This document shows positions 25,860 through 33,964 of a DNA stretch of 64,000 bases, piece by piece. Under the pieces are notes generated by a model. It was not told the origin of the DNA and searched no databases. It saw only the letters and a list, made by a program, of their open reading frames with translations. Every line of letters begins with the position of its first letter. Position 1 is the stretch's first letter. Source of the DNA: Aquipseudomonas alcaligenes MRY13-0052 (GTDB lineage Bacteria; Pseudomonadota; Gammaproteobacteria; Pseudomonadales; Pseudomonadaceae). The position numbers were made by a program, and so were the translations under genes. The stretch covers positions 1 to 64,000 of the forward strand of contig BATO01000013.1 of assembly GCA_000474255.1 (NCBI GenBank). The letters run 5' to 3'.

Positions 25860-26813
25860 ATGACAGCACCCGATTCCGGCACCGCCGGGCAGACCCGGCT
25901 GGAGGAAGAAGCCCGAGCCTGGTTGCTCCGCCTCACCTCCGGCCGCGCCACCACCCGTGACGCCGAGGCCTTCCGCTTGTGGTGCTCGCAAAGCGAGCGC
26001 CACAGCGCAGCCTTCACCCGTGCCCGGGCGTTGTGGCAGGCCCTGGCGCCCGCCGCGCTGGCGTTGCAGCAGCCTGCGCCGCCGGTGGCCAGCCTGCCGC
26101 CCCGGCGCTTCGGCCGGCGTGCCTTCCTCGGTGGTGCCATCGCCGCGTCCCTGGCCGTGGTAATGGCGCGCCCCTGGTTGCCGGACGCGCTTCCCGGCAT
26201 GGGCGCCGACTACAGCACCGCGGTGGGCGAGCAGCGTCGTGTGGACTTCGCCGAGGGGCTGACCCTCGAACTCAACACCCTTACCCGCATCAACCGGCGC
26301 CCCCTGGGCGGCGGCGTGGCGGGCATCGAACTGCTCGAAGGCGAGGTGGAAGTGCTGGCCAAGGCGCCGATTCGCGTGGTGGCCGGGGCCGGCACCCTGG
26401 ATGCCGCCGGTGCACGCTTCAACGTCCGCGCCGTGGGCGAGGCCATCTGCGTCACCTGCCTGGAAGGCAGCCTGGCGGTGGAGGTGCGCGGGCGCAGCCT
26501 GTTGCTGCCACCCGGCCGCCAGCTGACCTATGACGCAGGCGGCCGCAGCAAACCGATCGCCTTCGACCCGGCGGTGGTCATGGCCTGGCGCCAACAACTG
26601 CTGGTGTTCGACGACGCGCCCCTGGCCGCGGTGATCGACGAGATAAACCGCTACCGCCCGGGGATGATCCTGCTGGTCAACCAGGAACTCGGCCGGCGCA
26701 AGGTCCAGGCCCGCTTCCGCCTCGACCAGCTGGCTGAAGTCGCTGCCCTGATCCGCGACGCCTACGGCGCCACGGTCACCGAGCTGCCGGGCGGGGTGGT
26801 GCTGCTCAGTTGA
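25860..26813 (+). CDS. FecR-family anti-sigma/sigma regulator
   Basis: This 317-residue protein has a cytoplasmic N-terminal FecR domain (ARAWLLRLTSGRATTRDAEAFRLWCSQS, split here), one TM segment (RAFLGGAIAASLAVVMARP, about residues 80-100) and a periplasmic FecR domain with VGEQRRVDFAEGLTLELNT. Its C-terminal DUF4974-like part contains LAAVIDEINRYRPGMI. It transmits a signal from a receptor to the ECF sigma factor. A TTG start 15 bp upstream is possible; neither start has a strong Shine-Dalgarno sequence. Confidence 0.9.
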   Translation: MTAPDSGTAGQTRLEEEARAWLLRLTSGRATTRDAEAFRLWCSQSERHSAAFTRARALWQALAPAALALQQPAPPVASLPPRRFGRRAFLGGAIAASLAVVMARPWLPDALPGMGADYSTAVGEQRRVDFAEGLTLELNTLTRINRRPLGGGVAGIELLEGEVEVLAKAPIRVVAGAGTLDAAGARFNVRAVGEAICVTCLEGSLAVEVRGRSLLLPPGRQLTYDAGGRSKPIAFDPAVVMAWRQQLLVFDDAPLAAVIDEINRYRPGMILLVNQELGRRKVQARFRLDQLAEVAALIRDAYGATVTELPGGVVLLS

Positions 26814-26835
26814 TCGGTGCCACGCGCATGCAGCA

Positions 26836-26921
26836 CGTAGGTTGGGCTGAGGTACGAAGCCCAACGTAGCGATGTCGAGCACCGCACCGTTGGGCCTCGC
26901 TGCGCTCGGCGCCAACCTACG
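26836..26921. repeat. Dispersed palindromic repeat, copy H
   Basis: The arms CGTAGGTTGG and CCAACCTACG are perfect inverted repeats. The interior contains GGGCTGAGGTACGAAGCCCA and GGGCCTCGCTGCGCTCGGCG, as in copy B. Confidence 0.85.
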
Positions 26922-26941
26922 GTTTGTGCACCCCAACAACG

Positions 26942-26968
26942 CAACGGCCCGGATAAACCGGGCCGTTG
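26942..26968 (-). terminator. Strong GC-rich hairpin after the 41-residue ORF
   Basis: CAACGGCCCGG and CCGGGCCGTTG form a perfect 11-bp stem around ATAAA. It starts 5 bp after the stop of the minus-strand microprotein gene at 26974. There is no T-run, but the position fits a terminator, and on the other strand it may also end fecR-operon transcripts. Confidence 0.6.
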
Positions 26969-26973
26969 GCGTT

Positions 26974-27099
26974 TCAGGTGGCTTCATCCTCCGCGGGTGG
27001 CGGCTTGCGGGGCTCGTGCAGGTGGTCGAAATAGAACAGCACCAGGCCAAAAGCGATGATGAGACCGATGATGACCAGGCCGATATGAGCGTTCTGCAT
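26974..27099 (-). CDS. 41-residue single-pass membrane microprotein
   Basis: The reading frame encodes 41 residues. A 20-residue hydrophobic helix (HIGLVIIGLIIAFGLVLFYF) follows the short N-terminus MQNA. A charged, proline-rich tail with EPRKPPPAED follows. The hydrophobic/charged layout and the adjacent hairpin argue for a real small gene, although the ribosome-binding site (GGAA, 7 bp upstream) is weak. Function is unknown. Confidence 0.6.
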   Translation of the reverse strand: MQNAHIGLVIIGLIIAFGLVLFYFDHLHEPRKPPPAEDEAT

Positions 27100-27250
27100 C
27101 GCGGATTCCAGTTCCAGGAAAGCATGGGCTCAGGGCTGCGGGGGATTGTCGGCCAGGCGCCATTGGCGAGGCCAGCGGCGTTGCGGCAAAAGGCTGTAGG
27201 GAAGGGCGGAGCGAAGGCGGGGCCGCCAGGACAGCGGCCCCGCGTGCGGG

Positions 27251-27535
27251 TCAGACGAAGCCCTGTTCGCCAAAACCACGGGGCAGGCGCTGGCGGCCGG
27301 GCAGGGCGGCGAGGTGTTGCTCCCAGCTGCTGCGCCAATCGTTGGCGGCGTTTTCGGCCTTGGCCTTGCGGGCGGCACGCCGTGCGGCATTGCGCGCGGT
27401 GCGACGGGCCTCCTTGAAGACTTCGGTGTTGCGGCAGGTGCGGCACTTGACCCGTGCCAGTTCAGCGGTGGAAACCAGGTTGTTGCCGTGATGACCGCAG
27501 GCGAGGTGGCCGGCGACCTTGTAGTGAGTGACCAT
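27251..27535 (-). CDS. Small basic protein with a putative zinc-binding CxxH/CxxC motif
   Basis: This 94-residue protein has LACGHHGNN near residue 13 and VKCRTCRN near residue 30, which together could bind one zinc ion. An Arg/Ala-rich helix (KEARRTARNAARRAARKAKA) follows. AGGAG lies 8 bp before the ATG. It may bind nucleic acid. No named family was recognised. Confidence 0.7.
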   Translation of the reverse strand: MVTHYKVAGHLACGHHGNNLVSTAELARVKCRTCRNTEVFKEARRTARNAARRAARKAKAENAANDWRSSWEQHLAALPGRQRLPRGFGEQGFV

Positions 27536-27763
27536 CGGTGGGTCTCCTTATGTACGGCCGCACCGCGCCGATACCTCGGCCACGGTTGGCACGTTAATGG
27601 GTCCTACCTGGTTTTCGACTGCGGATGGGGTTCCGTGGTTCGGTTTATCGAAGCGGCGGCAGGGCTGCAGGCCACGGATGCCGGGCCAGCGAAAGATCGG
27701 AATCGAGCTGGTGGCCTGGGCGGAAGGGCAGTAGATTCGCAGCTCTCATAAGGAGCATCTGGC

Positions 27764-28174
27764 ATGGACAACCCCTATCAATCCCCTTCATCGGCTTCCC
27801 CGGCGGAGCTGACTGCCGACGGATCGAGCAAGAACCCCATTGCGCTGCGCCTGGCGATTTTCGCGGCCGGCGCCATCCCGTTCCTGGTGCTGCTGTGGCA
27901 CAGCGGGGAAATCTGGGAGCTGCTCAGGACCGGGGGCATCTCCCTGTTCGGGGCCGCGGGGCTCTACCTATTCGCGCTCCTCCTCACCCTCGCCGGTGCG
28001 CTGCTGTTCTTCTCACGCCGGTCGGCGCTGTGGCTGCTCCTGGCCTGCCTGCCTTACCCGCTGTATGGCGTGGCGACAGCGGTGGATCGCCCCTCGCAGC
28101 TGTTCGGCATCCTCTCGCTCGTCTGCATCACGGCTTGCCTGGCGTATTACTGGCGGCTCAAGAGAGCGGCCTGA
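27764..28174 (+). CDS. Small integral membrane protein, unknown function
   Basis: This 136-residue protein has a polar N-terminus starting MDNPYQSPSS, a leader seen in several bacterial small membrane proteins. Four hydrophobic segments follow between residues 26 and 130 (for example LAIFAAGAIPFLVLLW and LFALLLTLAGALLFF). AAGGAG precedes the ATG. It is convergent with the next gene, with only one base between the stop codons. Function is unknown. Confidence 0.75.
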   Translation: MDNPYQSPSSASPAELTADGSSKNPIALRLAIFAAGAIPFLVLLWHSGEIWELLRTGGISLFGAAGLYLFALLLTLAGALLFFSRRSALWLLLACLPYPLYGVATAVDRPSQLFGILSLVCITACLAYYWRLKRAA

Positions 28175-28175
28175 C

Positions 28176-28676
28176 TCATTCGGTCTTGAACCTGATCCGG
28201 TTCACCCGGTACTCGATCATGCTGCTGTGGGCCACCATGGATTTCAGCCATTCATCCGCCACTTCCTTGCGGGTGAATGCGCCCATGGAGGCGACGCGTT
28301 TCCAGTTCTTCTCCTCGCGCAGGCGTGACTCCAGGACATAGACCGCCTCCAGGCCCGGGTCCTGGTACCAGGCCAGCGGGGCGTCCTTGCGCTGTTCCAG
28401 TTCGCGCAACTGCTTGAGCAATGACTTGGCCTTGGCCTCCCATTCCCGCGCCTTCTGTTCCGCCTGGGCCTGAACCAGAAGCGCCAGGTCGCGTTGGGCG
28501 CGCAGCTGTTCGCTGCTTTCGAGGGTTTGCTGGGCTCGCTCATTTAACGTTACGGCCTCGGCGTTACGCTTTTTCGCCTGGCGCTCGCGGTAGGCGCGTT
28601 GGCGCTCGGCGTTGCTCATGGCGTTGCCGGTGGCGGTGGCGGGGCGGCCGCGTTTGCGGGATTCGGGGGTGTTCAT
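28176..28676 (-). CDS. Putative DNA-binding protein with AT-hook-like N-terminus and coiled coil
   Basis: This 166-residue protein begins with an AT-hook-like motif (SRKRGRPATATG). A basic stretch with NAERQRAYRERQAKKR follows, resembling a leucine-zipper basic region, then heptad-rich helices (residues 45-105), and a C-terminal part with FTRKEVADEWLKSM. The start at 28676 has AGGAA upstream. Two identical palindromes GTTACGTAAC lie 33-66 bp upstream of its start, so it may regulate itself. No named family was recognised. Confidence 0.7.
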   Translation of the reverse strand: MNTPESRKRGRPATATGNAMSNAERQRAYRERQAKKRNAEAVTLNERAQQTLESSEQLRAQRDLALLVQAQAEQKAREWEAKAKSLLKQLRELEQRKDAPLAWYQDPGLEAVYVLESRLREEKNWKRVASMGAFTRKEVADEWLKSMVAHSSMIEYRVNRIRFKTE

Positions 28677-28708
28677 GGGGCCGTTCCTGGGGAGACGGCG
28701 CAATTCTA

Positions 28709-28742
28709 GTTACGTAACGGAAAAAAGAAAGCGTTACGTAAC
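28709..28742. promoter_or_regulatory. Tandem GTTACGTAAC palindromes
   Basis: The perfect 10-bp palindrome GTTACGTAAC occurs at 28709-28718 and 28733-28742, centres 24 bp apart, just upstream of the AT-hook-like gene. The other flank is the 3' end of the beta-propeller gene, so the pair most likely controls the minus-strand gene at 28676. Confidence 0.65.
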
Positions 28743-28788
28743 GAAAATATCCCGTGGCGACAGGCACGCCGCCACGGGAGATCCGCCT

Positions 28789-29847
28789 CTAGAGATACCC
28801 CTGCAACGGCACCCGCCGTATGCGCCCATCCAGCGGGGTGGTGCCGCCGCCGGGGAGGGGCAGGGGGCGGCCGTGGAGGCCCATGCCTTCGCTGACCAGC
28901 ACGGCGTCGTCCAGCAGGCAGAGGTTGGAGGGGGTGTCCAGGCCGGTGGCGAGGACGCGGGTGGTGCCGGTGGCCAGGTCGCAGTGCAGCAGGCGGCCGC
29001 TGAAGCGCTCGAAGCCGCCGTGGCGGGCTTCGCCTTGCCAGTCCGGGCCGAGGGGCTGCAGCAGGGAGCGGCACAGCTCGAGGATCAGCAGCCCGCCGCC
29101 CGGCGTGAGGGCCAGGCCGGTGGGCAGTTGCAGGCCGGTGATCAGCGGCTGGATGCGCCCGTCCTCTGGCCAGACGCGGATCACCTGGCCGGCCCGTTCG
29201 ACGAAGTCGACGCCTTGGCGCGTCGGGTCCAGCCGGCGTTCGCCGGAGAACAGGCTGACCAGGACTGCACCGGTGGTGGGCTCGTACACCAGGGTGACCG
29301 GCACCGCGTCCTGGCCCTGGTCCATGTCGGGTATCTGGGCGACCACCCGTTCACCCTGGTCGTCGAACTCCACCACCTGGTTGGTATCGGGCTTCACCGA
29401 CAGCCAGGTGCGTCGCCTGGGGTGGAAGCACAGGGCGTTGAGGTTGCCACGGCTGTGGAACACCGCCGTGGGCGGGTGCTGCGCCAGGTCGAGCACCCGC
29501 GAACCTTCGACGTAGTCGGTGAGGCTGGCCAGGCAGCGGCCGTCGGCGCAGGCGATGTCCGAGAGCCCCATGATCTCGTCGCGCAGCATGCGCACCTGCA
29601 TGTTCATGGAGCGGTAGCCCTCGGCGACGAGCTCGGCGGCCAGGTAGGCGTCGGGGCTGCCCGGTGCAGGGCGCAGGCGGCTGATACGGCCGCTGAAGGG
29701 CGCGTCCGGGTGGCCCGAGCCGGCTTCCACCAACAGCAGGCTGCCGTCGGCTTGCAGGCACAGGCCCCGAGGGTTGAGCAGGCCTTCGACGACCACGGTG
29801 GAACGGCGCAGGTCTTCCTGTGGGGAGGGGGGGATGGTCACGGTCAT
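28789..29847 (-). CDS. SMP-30/strictosidine synthase-like beta-propeller protein
   Basis: This 352-residue protein has repeated beta-propeller blades with the SMP-30/NHL pattern. Examples are LLNPRGLCLQADGSLLLVEAGSG near residue 20, GLQLPTGLALTPGGGLLILE and GLDTPSNLCLLDDAVLVSEG. No signal peptide is apparent. The family includes lactonases, gluconolactonases and Pictet-Spengler-type enzymes, so its chemistry cannot be told. AGGAGG precedes the ATG. It is the last gene of the ebo/VioB-like operon, 13 bp after the previous stop. Confidence 0.8.
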   Translation of the reverse strand: MTVTIPPSPQEDLRRSTVVVEGLLNPRGLCLQADGSLLLVEAGSGHPDAPFSGRISRLRPAPGSPDAYLAAELVAEGYRSMNMQVRMLRDEIMGLSDIACADGRCLASLTDYVEGSRVLDLAQHPPTAVFHSRGNLNALCFHPRRRTWLSVKPDTNQVVEFDDQGERVVAQIPDMDQGQDAVPVTLVYEPTTGAVLVSLFSGERRLDPTRQGVDFVERAGQVIRVWPEDGRIQPLITGLQLPTGLALTPGGGLLILELCRSLLQPLGPDWQGEARHGGFERFSGRLLHCDLATGTTRVLATGLDTPSNLCLLDDAVLVSEGMGLHGRPLPLPGGGTTPLDGRIRRVPLQGYL

Positions 29848-29860
29848 GGGTGCCTCCTGC

Positions 29861-31666
29861 TCATGGCTGCCAGGGCGTGCTGGTGAGGTAGGCCTTGAGC
29901 AGCGCCCGCTGGCTAGGCGACATGGAACGCACCACCGGCATGTACAGGGTGGTGCCGCGATAGGCATCGGCGGTGCGCGCGACGATGGCCGCGCGGGCGT
30001 TCCAGATGGCGTCCTGCTGGTTCAGCGGGATGAACCGCGACATGGCCGGGAAGGCCAGGTAGTGGAAGCGCAGCACGGCCGGGTAGACCTGGTCCCAGGT
30101 GGGAACACTGCCAGCGGGGATGCCGAAGTCGGTGATGGAGTAGATGCGGAAGTTGCTGAAGCTGCTGCCGTCCTCCAGGGAGTATTCCAGGTTGGTATAG
30201 CCCGCCTGGGCGGTGGTGCCGGCCTTGCAGCTGATGGGGATCTGGACGCTGGTCTGGCCCTTGGCGATGGCGAACGTGGCGGGGTAGTCGAGCAGGTCCC
30301 AGTACTTCGAATCCTCGTAGCTGCCAGGGGAGGAGGCGGCCAGGGTGATGCTTCCGGCGGCGGGCACCGGCCCGCCCAGGTAGCGCACCTGCAGGTCGAG
30401 GGTGACGCCTTCCGGGTACTCGTCCATGTACAGGTTGCGCTGGTCGCTGTAGAGCCGGTAGGTCATCTCGCTCACCGCCAGCTTGGTGCCGGCGACGGTG
30501 TTGGGGGCGGAGAGGCTGAGGGGCGAGCCATTCACCTGGGTGAGCTGCGTGGCATTGAGGGCCTGGTCGAGGATGCCGCCGTAGAGGTAGTAGTCCAGCA
30601 GGTAGGGGTTGCTCGACGGCAGGGTGACCAGGGTGGTGCCGCCGGCGCTGATGCTCACCGGGCCGTAGTCGATGTTCGGGCCGATGGGGCTGGTGATGTC
30701 GGTACGCACGGCGCGGAAGGTGGCCTTGGGGATCAGGTTGAGCATGTCCAGGCTGAGCAGGTTCTGGCCCTTGAGGGCGACCACCTCCGCGTAGCCGGTG
30801 CCGCCGGTCTTGCCGTTCACCAGTTGGCGTCCGACTGGGCAGATCAGCGGCTCGCCGGCGAAGGCCGGGGCCAGGGTGCCGACCACCCGGCCGATGCTGG
30901 GGTTGGGGGTGTACTGGCCGGCGGCGTAGTCGGCGTCCAGCTGGGGCGTGGTCATGCCAGGGCACATCTCGAACATCACGAAACGCACCACGATGCCGGT
31001 GGCGCCCGGCGCCTGGATGATGGACTTGAGCATGGCGCTGTTCTGGTTCCAGCTGACGACGGCGCTCAGCGGGAAGGTGACCTGGAAGGTGCCGGACAGC
31101 GGCGACGAGCCCGGCGCATCGGTCTCGCCCACGAGCAGCCGCTTGGCCACGTCGAAGCTGCTGGCCACCACGTCGGCCTGGATCACCAGTTGCGGGTTGC
31201 TGGTGCCGCCGATCTGCAGGCCGCCGATGTAGATCTGCGTGGTGATGCCGCTGGTGGGGTCGAGGTCCACCATCATCGGGCCGGAAACCGGCGGCTGGTT
31301 GGTCACCGGGTCCTTGGAGCCGAGCAAGTAGACGGGTTGCCCCACCAGGTCGCCGGTGGTGCTGATGGCGCCCGGCGTGCCCTGGGAGCTGATCAGCACG
31401 TTCTGCATGTCCACCACGTGCTGGCCGTAATGATTCCAGCCGCCGGCGGTGTAGTAGTCGCCATTGGGGGCGTTGATCAGTTCGTTGAGCTGGTCGTCGC
31501 TGTAGCTGGCGGCTTCGGCTGCCACCTGGGAGTTGGGCAGGTCGAAGAGGTTCAGCGTCTGCGAGCCGCCGGTGCCCATGGGAATGGTCGGCGAGTTGTT
31601 GGGCAGGCTCACGTCGGTGCGGATGCCGCCCCAGAAGTTCAGTCGGGGTCCGTTCAGGATGCTCAT
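29861..31666 (-). CDS. Stand-alone VioB/RebD N-terminal-domain-like protein (paralogue 2)
   Basis: This 601-residue protein starts MSILNGPRLNFWGGIRTD, which parallels the start of VioB (MSILDFPRIHFRG...). Its C-terminal region (FHYLAFPAMSRFIPLNQQ, then LYMPVVRSMSPSQRALLKAYL) matches the VioB segment ending YYMPSTRELSAPKARLFLKYL. VioB/RebD/StaD couple two tryptophan-derived imines during bis-indole biosynthesis. The ferritin-like C-terminal half of VioB is absent. The gene follows a c-haem-motif protein gene with a 4-bp gap. The VioB similarity is recalled from family knowledge, not computed, and function is unknown. Confidence 0.7.
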   Translation of the reverse strand: MSILNGPRLNFWGGIRTDVSLPNNSPTIPMGTGGSQTLNLFDLPNSQVAAEAASYSDDQLNELINAPNGDYYTAGGWNHYGQHVVDMQNVLISSQGTPGAISTTGDLVGQPVYLLGSKDPVTNQPPVSGPMMVDLDPTSGITTQIYIGGLQIGGTSNPQLVIQADVVASSFDVAKRLLVGETDAPGSSPLSGTFQVTFPLSAVVSWNQNSAMLKSIIQAPGATGIVVRFVMFEMCPGMTTPQLDADYAAGQYTPNPSIGRVVGTLAPAFAGEPLICPVGRQLVNGKTGGTGYAEVVALKGQNLLSLDMLNLIPKATFRAVRTDITSPIGPNIDYGPVSISAGGTTLVTLPSSNPYLLDYYLYGGILDQALNATQLTQVNGSPLSLSAPNTVAGTKLAVSEMTYRLYSDQRNLYMDEYPEGVTLDLQVRYLGGPVPAAGSITLAASSPGSYEDSKYWDLLDYPATFAIAKGQTSVQIPISCKAGTTAQAGYTNLEYSLEDGSSFSNFRIYSITDFGIPAGSVPTWDQVYPAVLRFHYLAFPAMSRFIPLNQQDAIWNARAAIVARTADAYRGTTLYMPVVRSMSPSQRALLKAYLTSTPWQP

Positions 31667-31670
31667 GGGG

Positions 31671-32939
31671 TCATTCCTCGTCCTTGTGGGGTGCCGTTGC
31701 TGGCGCCTTGGCGAATTTGAACAGGTAGGAGAAGTCCGATTTGTAGGGGCTGTGCACCGGCGTGGCCATGGAGTGGCAATTCATGCAGCTGCTGTTGGGC
31801 TGGATGTAGCTCTCCATGGTGACGTTGGCGGACAGCGCCGGAGTCGGCTGGCCCAGCGGGTTGCTGGGGTTGTCCGGCATCAGCGGGCGCTGGGTGGTGA
31901 CCAACTGGTAGTAGCGCAGCACGTTGCTGCCGAGGTTCTGCTGGTAGAGGCCGTTGACGGCGGCCGTGGTGCTGGCAATGGGGGTGACGCGGCTGAGCGG
32001 GTCCGGGGTCTGGAAGGTGGCGCCGGGCTTGGGCGTGCACACTAGCTGGCTGCCCTGCTGCTGCCAGTTGCAGGGCGACTGGTTGACGCTGGCCGCCGGC
32101 GCGCTGGCGTTGTAGTAGCTGTAGGTGCCGTTGCCGGCCGTGGAACCCGGGACGTTGTCCACCTGCTCGAAGGTGGACCAGATCCACTGCGGGTAGCCCG
32201 GCGCCTTGACGATGATGTGCAGCCCCACCAGCCCCAGGGTGGCCGGGGCCGTGCTGCCGGTGGGCTGGCCTTGGGCATTGAATTGCGCCACCTGGGCCTG
32301 GGTGGTCAGGTAACGACTGGCGTCGTCCTGGCTGGTGAGCACCCGCCAGGCGGCCTTGACCTCGGTGGCCTGGGCCGGGAAGGCGATGTTTTGCGCCCTG
32401 GACACGGTGTTGGCGTTGTAGAAACCGTTCGCCACGATGTAGTCGTAGGAGGCCTGGTTGGCGGAGATGTCGTAGTAGGTCGGGTTGCCCTTCTGGTCGA
32501 TGAGCCAGCCACCGACGGCCTGGTCCACGGCCTGCACCACCGAGGTGTTCTTCAAGGCGGCGATGTTGATGATGCCGAGGCTGCGCGTGCCCAGCGGCGA
32601 ATTCCAGGGACCGGGGTTGGCACCGTTGGGCAGGAAGATCTCGCTCACCGTCTTGTAGCTCTGCCAGACCCTGGGGCCGGTACCGCCGAGTGGCTGGCTG
32701 CAATCCGGCTGCCCGCGCTGGCCGGCCATGGCGGGCCAGTTGAGGGCGATGAACAGCCGCCAGCTGTAGTCATCGAAGGCTTGCTGGCTGGCAGTGGCGG
32801 CAGGGGCGTTGGTGGGGGGCTGGCACTGTGCGTTGGTCGGTGCGGGCGTGGTAGGGGCGGGTGATTGCTCGCGCAGGTTGCAGCTGGCGCAGGCGAGGGC
32901 CAGCAGCGCCAGCCCGGTGAGACGGAAATGTTGATTCAT
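31671..32939 (-). CDS. Exported lipoprotein with a single CxxCH haem c motif (paralogue 2)
   Basis: This 422-residue protein has a lipobox (ALACASC, Cys at about residue 20) and a Pro/Thr-rich linker. Its large central domain includes FDDYSWRLFIALNWPAMAG, WQSYKTVSEIFLPNG and LHIIVKAPGYPQWIWSTFEQ. A CMNCH motif lies only 38 residues from the C-terminus (residues 385-389). A single CxxCH suggests covalent haem c on the periplasmic side. It is paralogous to the protein at 36322-37485 (shared WxTFE and the late CxxCH). Its stop is 4 bp before the VioB-like gene, so the two are a unit. Confidence 0.75.
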   Translation of the reverse strand: MNQHFRLTGLALLALACASCNLREQSPAPTTPAPTNAQCQPPTNAPAATASQQAFDDYSWRLFIALNWPAMAGQRGQPDCSQPLGGTGPRVWQSYKTVSEIFLPNGANPGPWNSPLGTRSLGIINIAALKNTSVVQAVDQAVGGWLIDQKGNPTYYDISANQASYDYIVANGFYNANTVSRAQNIAFPAQATEVKAAWRVLTSQDDASRYLTTQAQVAQFNAQGQPTGSTAPATLGLVGLHIIVKAPGYPQWIWSTFEQVDNVPGSTAGNGTYSYYNASAPAASVNQSPCNWQQQGSQLVCTPKPGATFQTPDPLSRVTPIASTTAAVNGLYQQNLGSNVLRYYQLVTTQRPLMPDNPSNPLGQPTPALSANVTMESYIQPNSSCMNCHSMATPVHSPYKSDFSYLFKFAKAPATAPHKDEE

Positions 32940-32957
32940 GGCGGCTCTCCTTGCCGG

Positions 32958-33890
32958 TCAGGGCTTGCGGGACTGGAGCTTGTTCCACTGCGCCTCGGCG
33001 CCGTTGTCCTGGGAGGCCGGCGGGTCGAACAGCTGGCAGGGCTGCGGGTTCACCGGGCACTTCTTGGCCACCTGGTCCCAGGTCTGCGCCGGGTCGGGCT
33101 TGTCGGTGCGGAAGTTGACGTAGTTCTGGCTGACGATGGGCGCGTTGGCCACGCTGGCATCACCGGAGAAGTAGAAGGACTGCGGGTGACGGAACAGCGG
33201 CTGGTCCTTGGCGGCGCGGGTGGCGTCCTTGTAGAAGGCGTAGCCGAACAGGATCGGCCCCTGGGGCGATTGCACGTCCAGGGCATAGGCCTGCACGGTG
33301 CCATTCAGGTTCTGGCTGCGCGCCGGGCTGTAGGGCAGGTGCTGGACGAAGTCCTGGCGCGCCGGGTGGTTCATGGGCGAGAAGGAGCAGCACTCGGGCA
33401 TATCCTTGGGCCGGTCCTCGTAGGTGAGGAAGAAGGCCTTGTTGCCCAGGGAGACGAAGGAGCAGGTGTAGTTGTTGTCCTTGATCGGGAAGATCGGCAG
33501 GCAGTACTTCTCGTAGTGCTCCATCATCGCGCCGTAGCCATCGCCATCGGCGGGGATGTAGGTGGTGTCGTAGTAGCTGGTGCCCTTGGAGACGGTGTAG
33601 TCCGCAGGCTTCAGGGTGCTTGGCGGGTTGCTGTAGGGCGGCGGGTTCTTCTCGTAGTTCTGGGTGACGCGGAACATGGTCCAGTCGCTGATCCAGGTGG
33701 CGGGGAAGAACGGATCGCTGGGCTCCCCGGGCTTGCGCTCGGCGATGCAGTTGCCGTTGCTGGCGTCGCACCCGAGGGTGTTGTGCACGCCATTGGTGAA
33801 GTACACGGCCTCGTCGTCATCGGCGGCGAGGAGGGGCTGGCTGAGCAAGGCGAGGGGCAGCAGCCAGGCGAGCAAACGGGCTTTCTTCAT
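32958..33890 (-). CDS. Secreted protein of unknown function
   Basis: This 310-residue protein has a signal peptide (KARLLAWLLPLALLSQPLLA). The mature part is rich in aromatic residues and cysteines (TLGCDASNGNCIAE, YEKYCLPIFPIKDNNYTCSF, PECCSFSPMNH, KCPVNPQPCQLF), so several disulfides are likely. No family or catalytic motif was recognised. It sits between the two VioB-like/haem pairs and ends 18 bp before the next gene, so it belongs to the same exported system. Confidence 0.7.
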   Translation of the reverse strand: MKKARLLAWLLPLALLSQPLLAADDDEAVYFTNGVHNTLGCDASNGNCIAERKPGEPSDPFFPATWISDWTMFRVTQNYEKNPPPYSNPPSTLKPADYTVSKGTSYYDTTYIPADGDGYGAMMEHYEKYCLPIFPIKDNNYTCSFVSLGNKAFFLTYEDRPKDMPECCSFSPMNHPARQDFVQHLPYSPARSQNLNGTVQAYALDVQSPQGPILFGYAFYKDATRAAKDQPLFRHPQSFYFSGDASVANAPIVSQNYVNFRTDKPDPAQTWDQVAKKCPVNPQPCQLFDPPASQDNGAEAQWNKLQSRKP

Positions 33891-33964
33891 CAGAACACTC
33901 CTTCGTAACGGGCAGGGCGGGCGAGCGATGCCCGCCCGCCTGCGGGTTCCAGGTAATCGACGGT

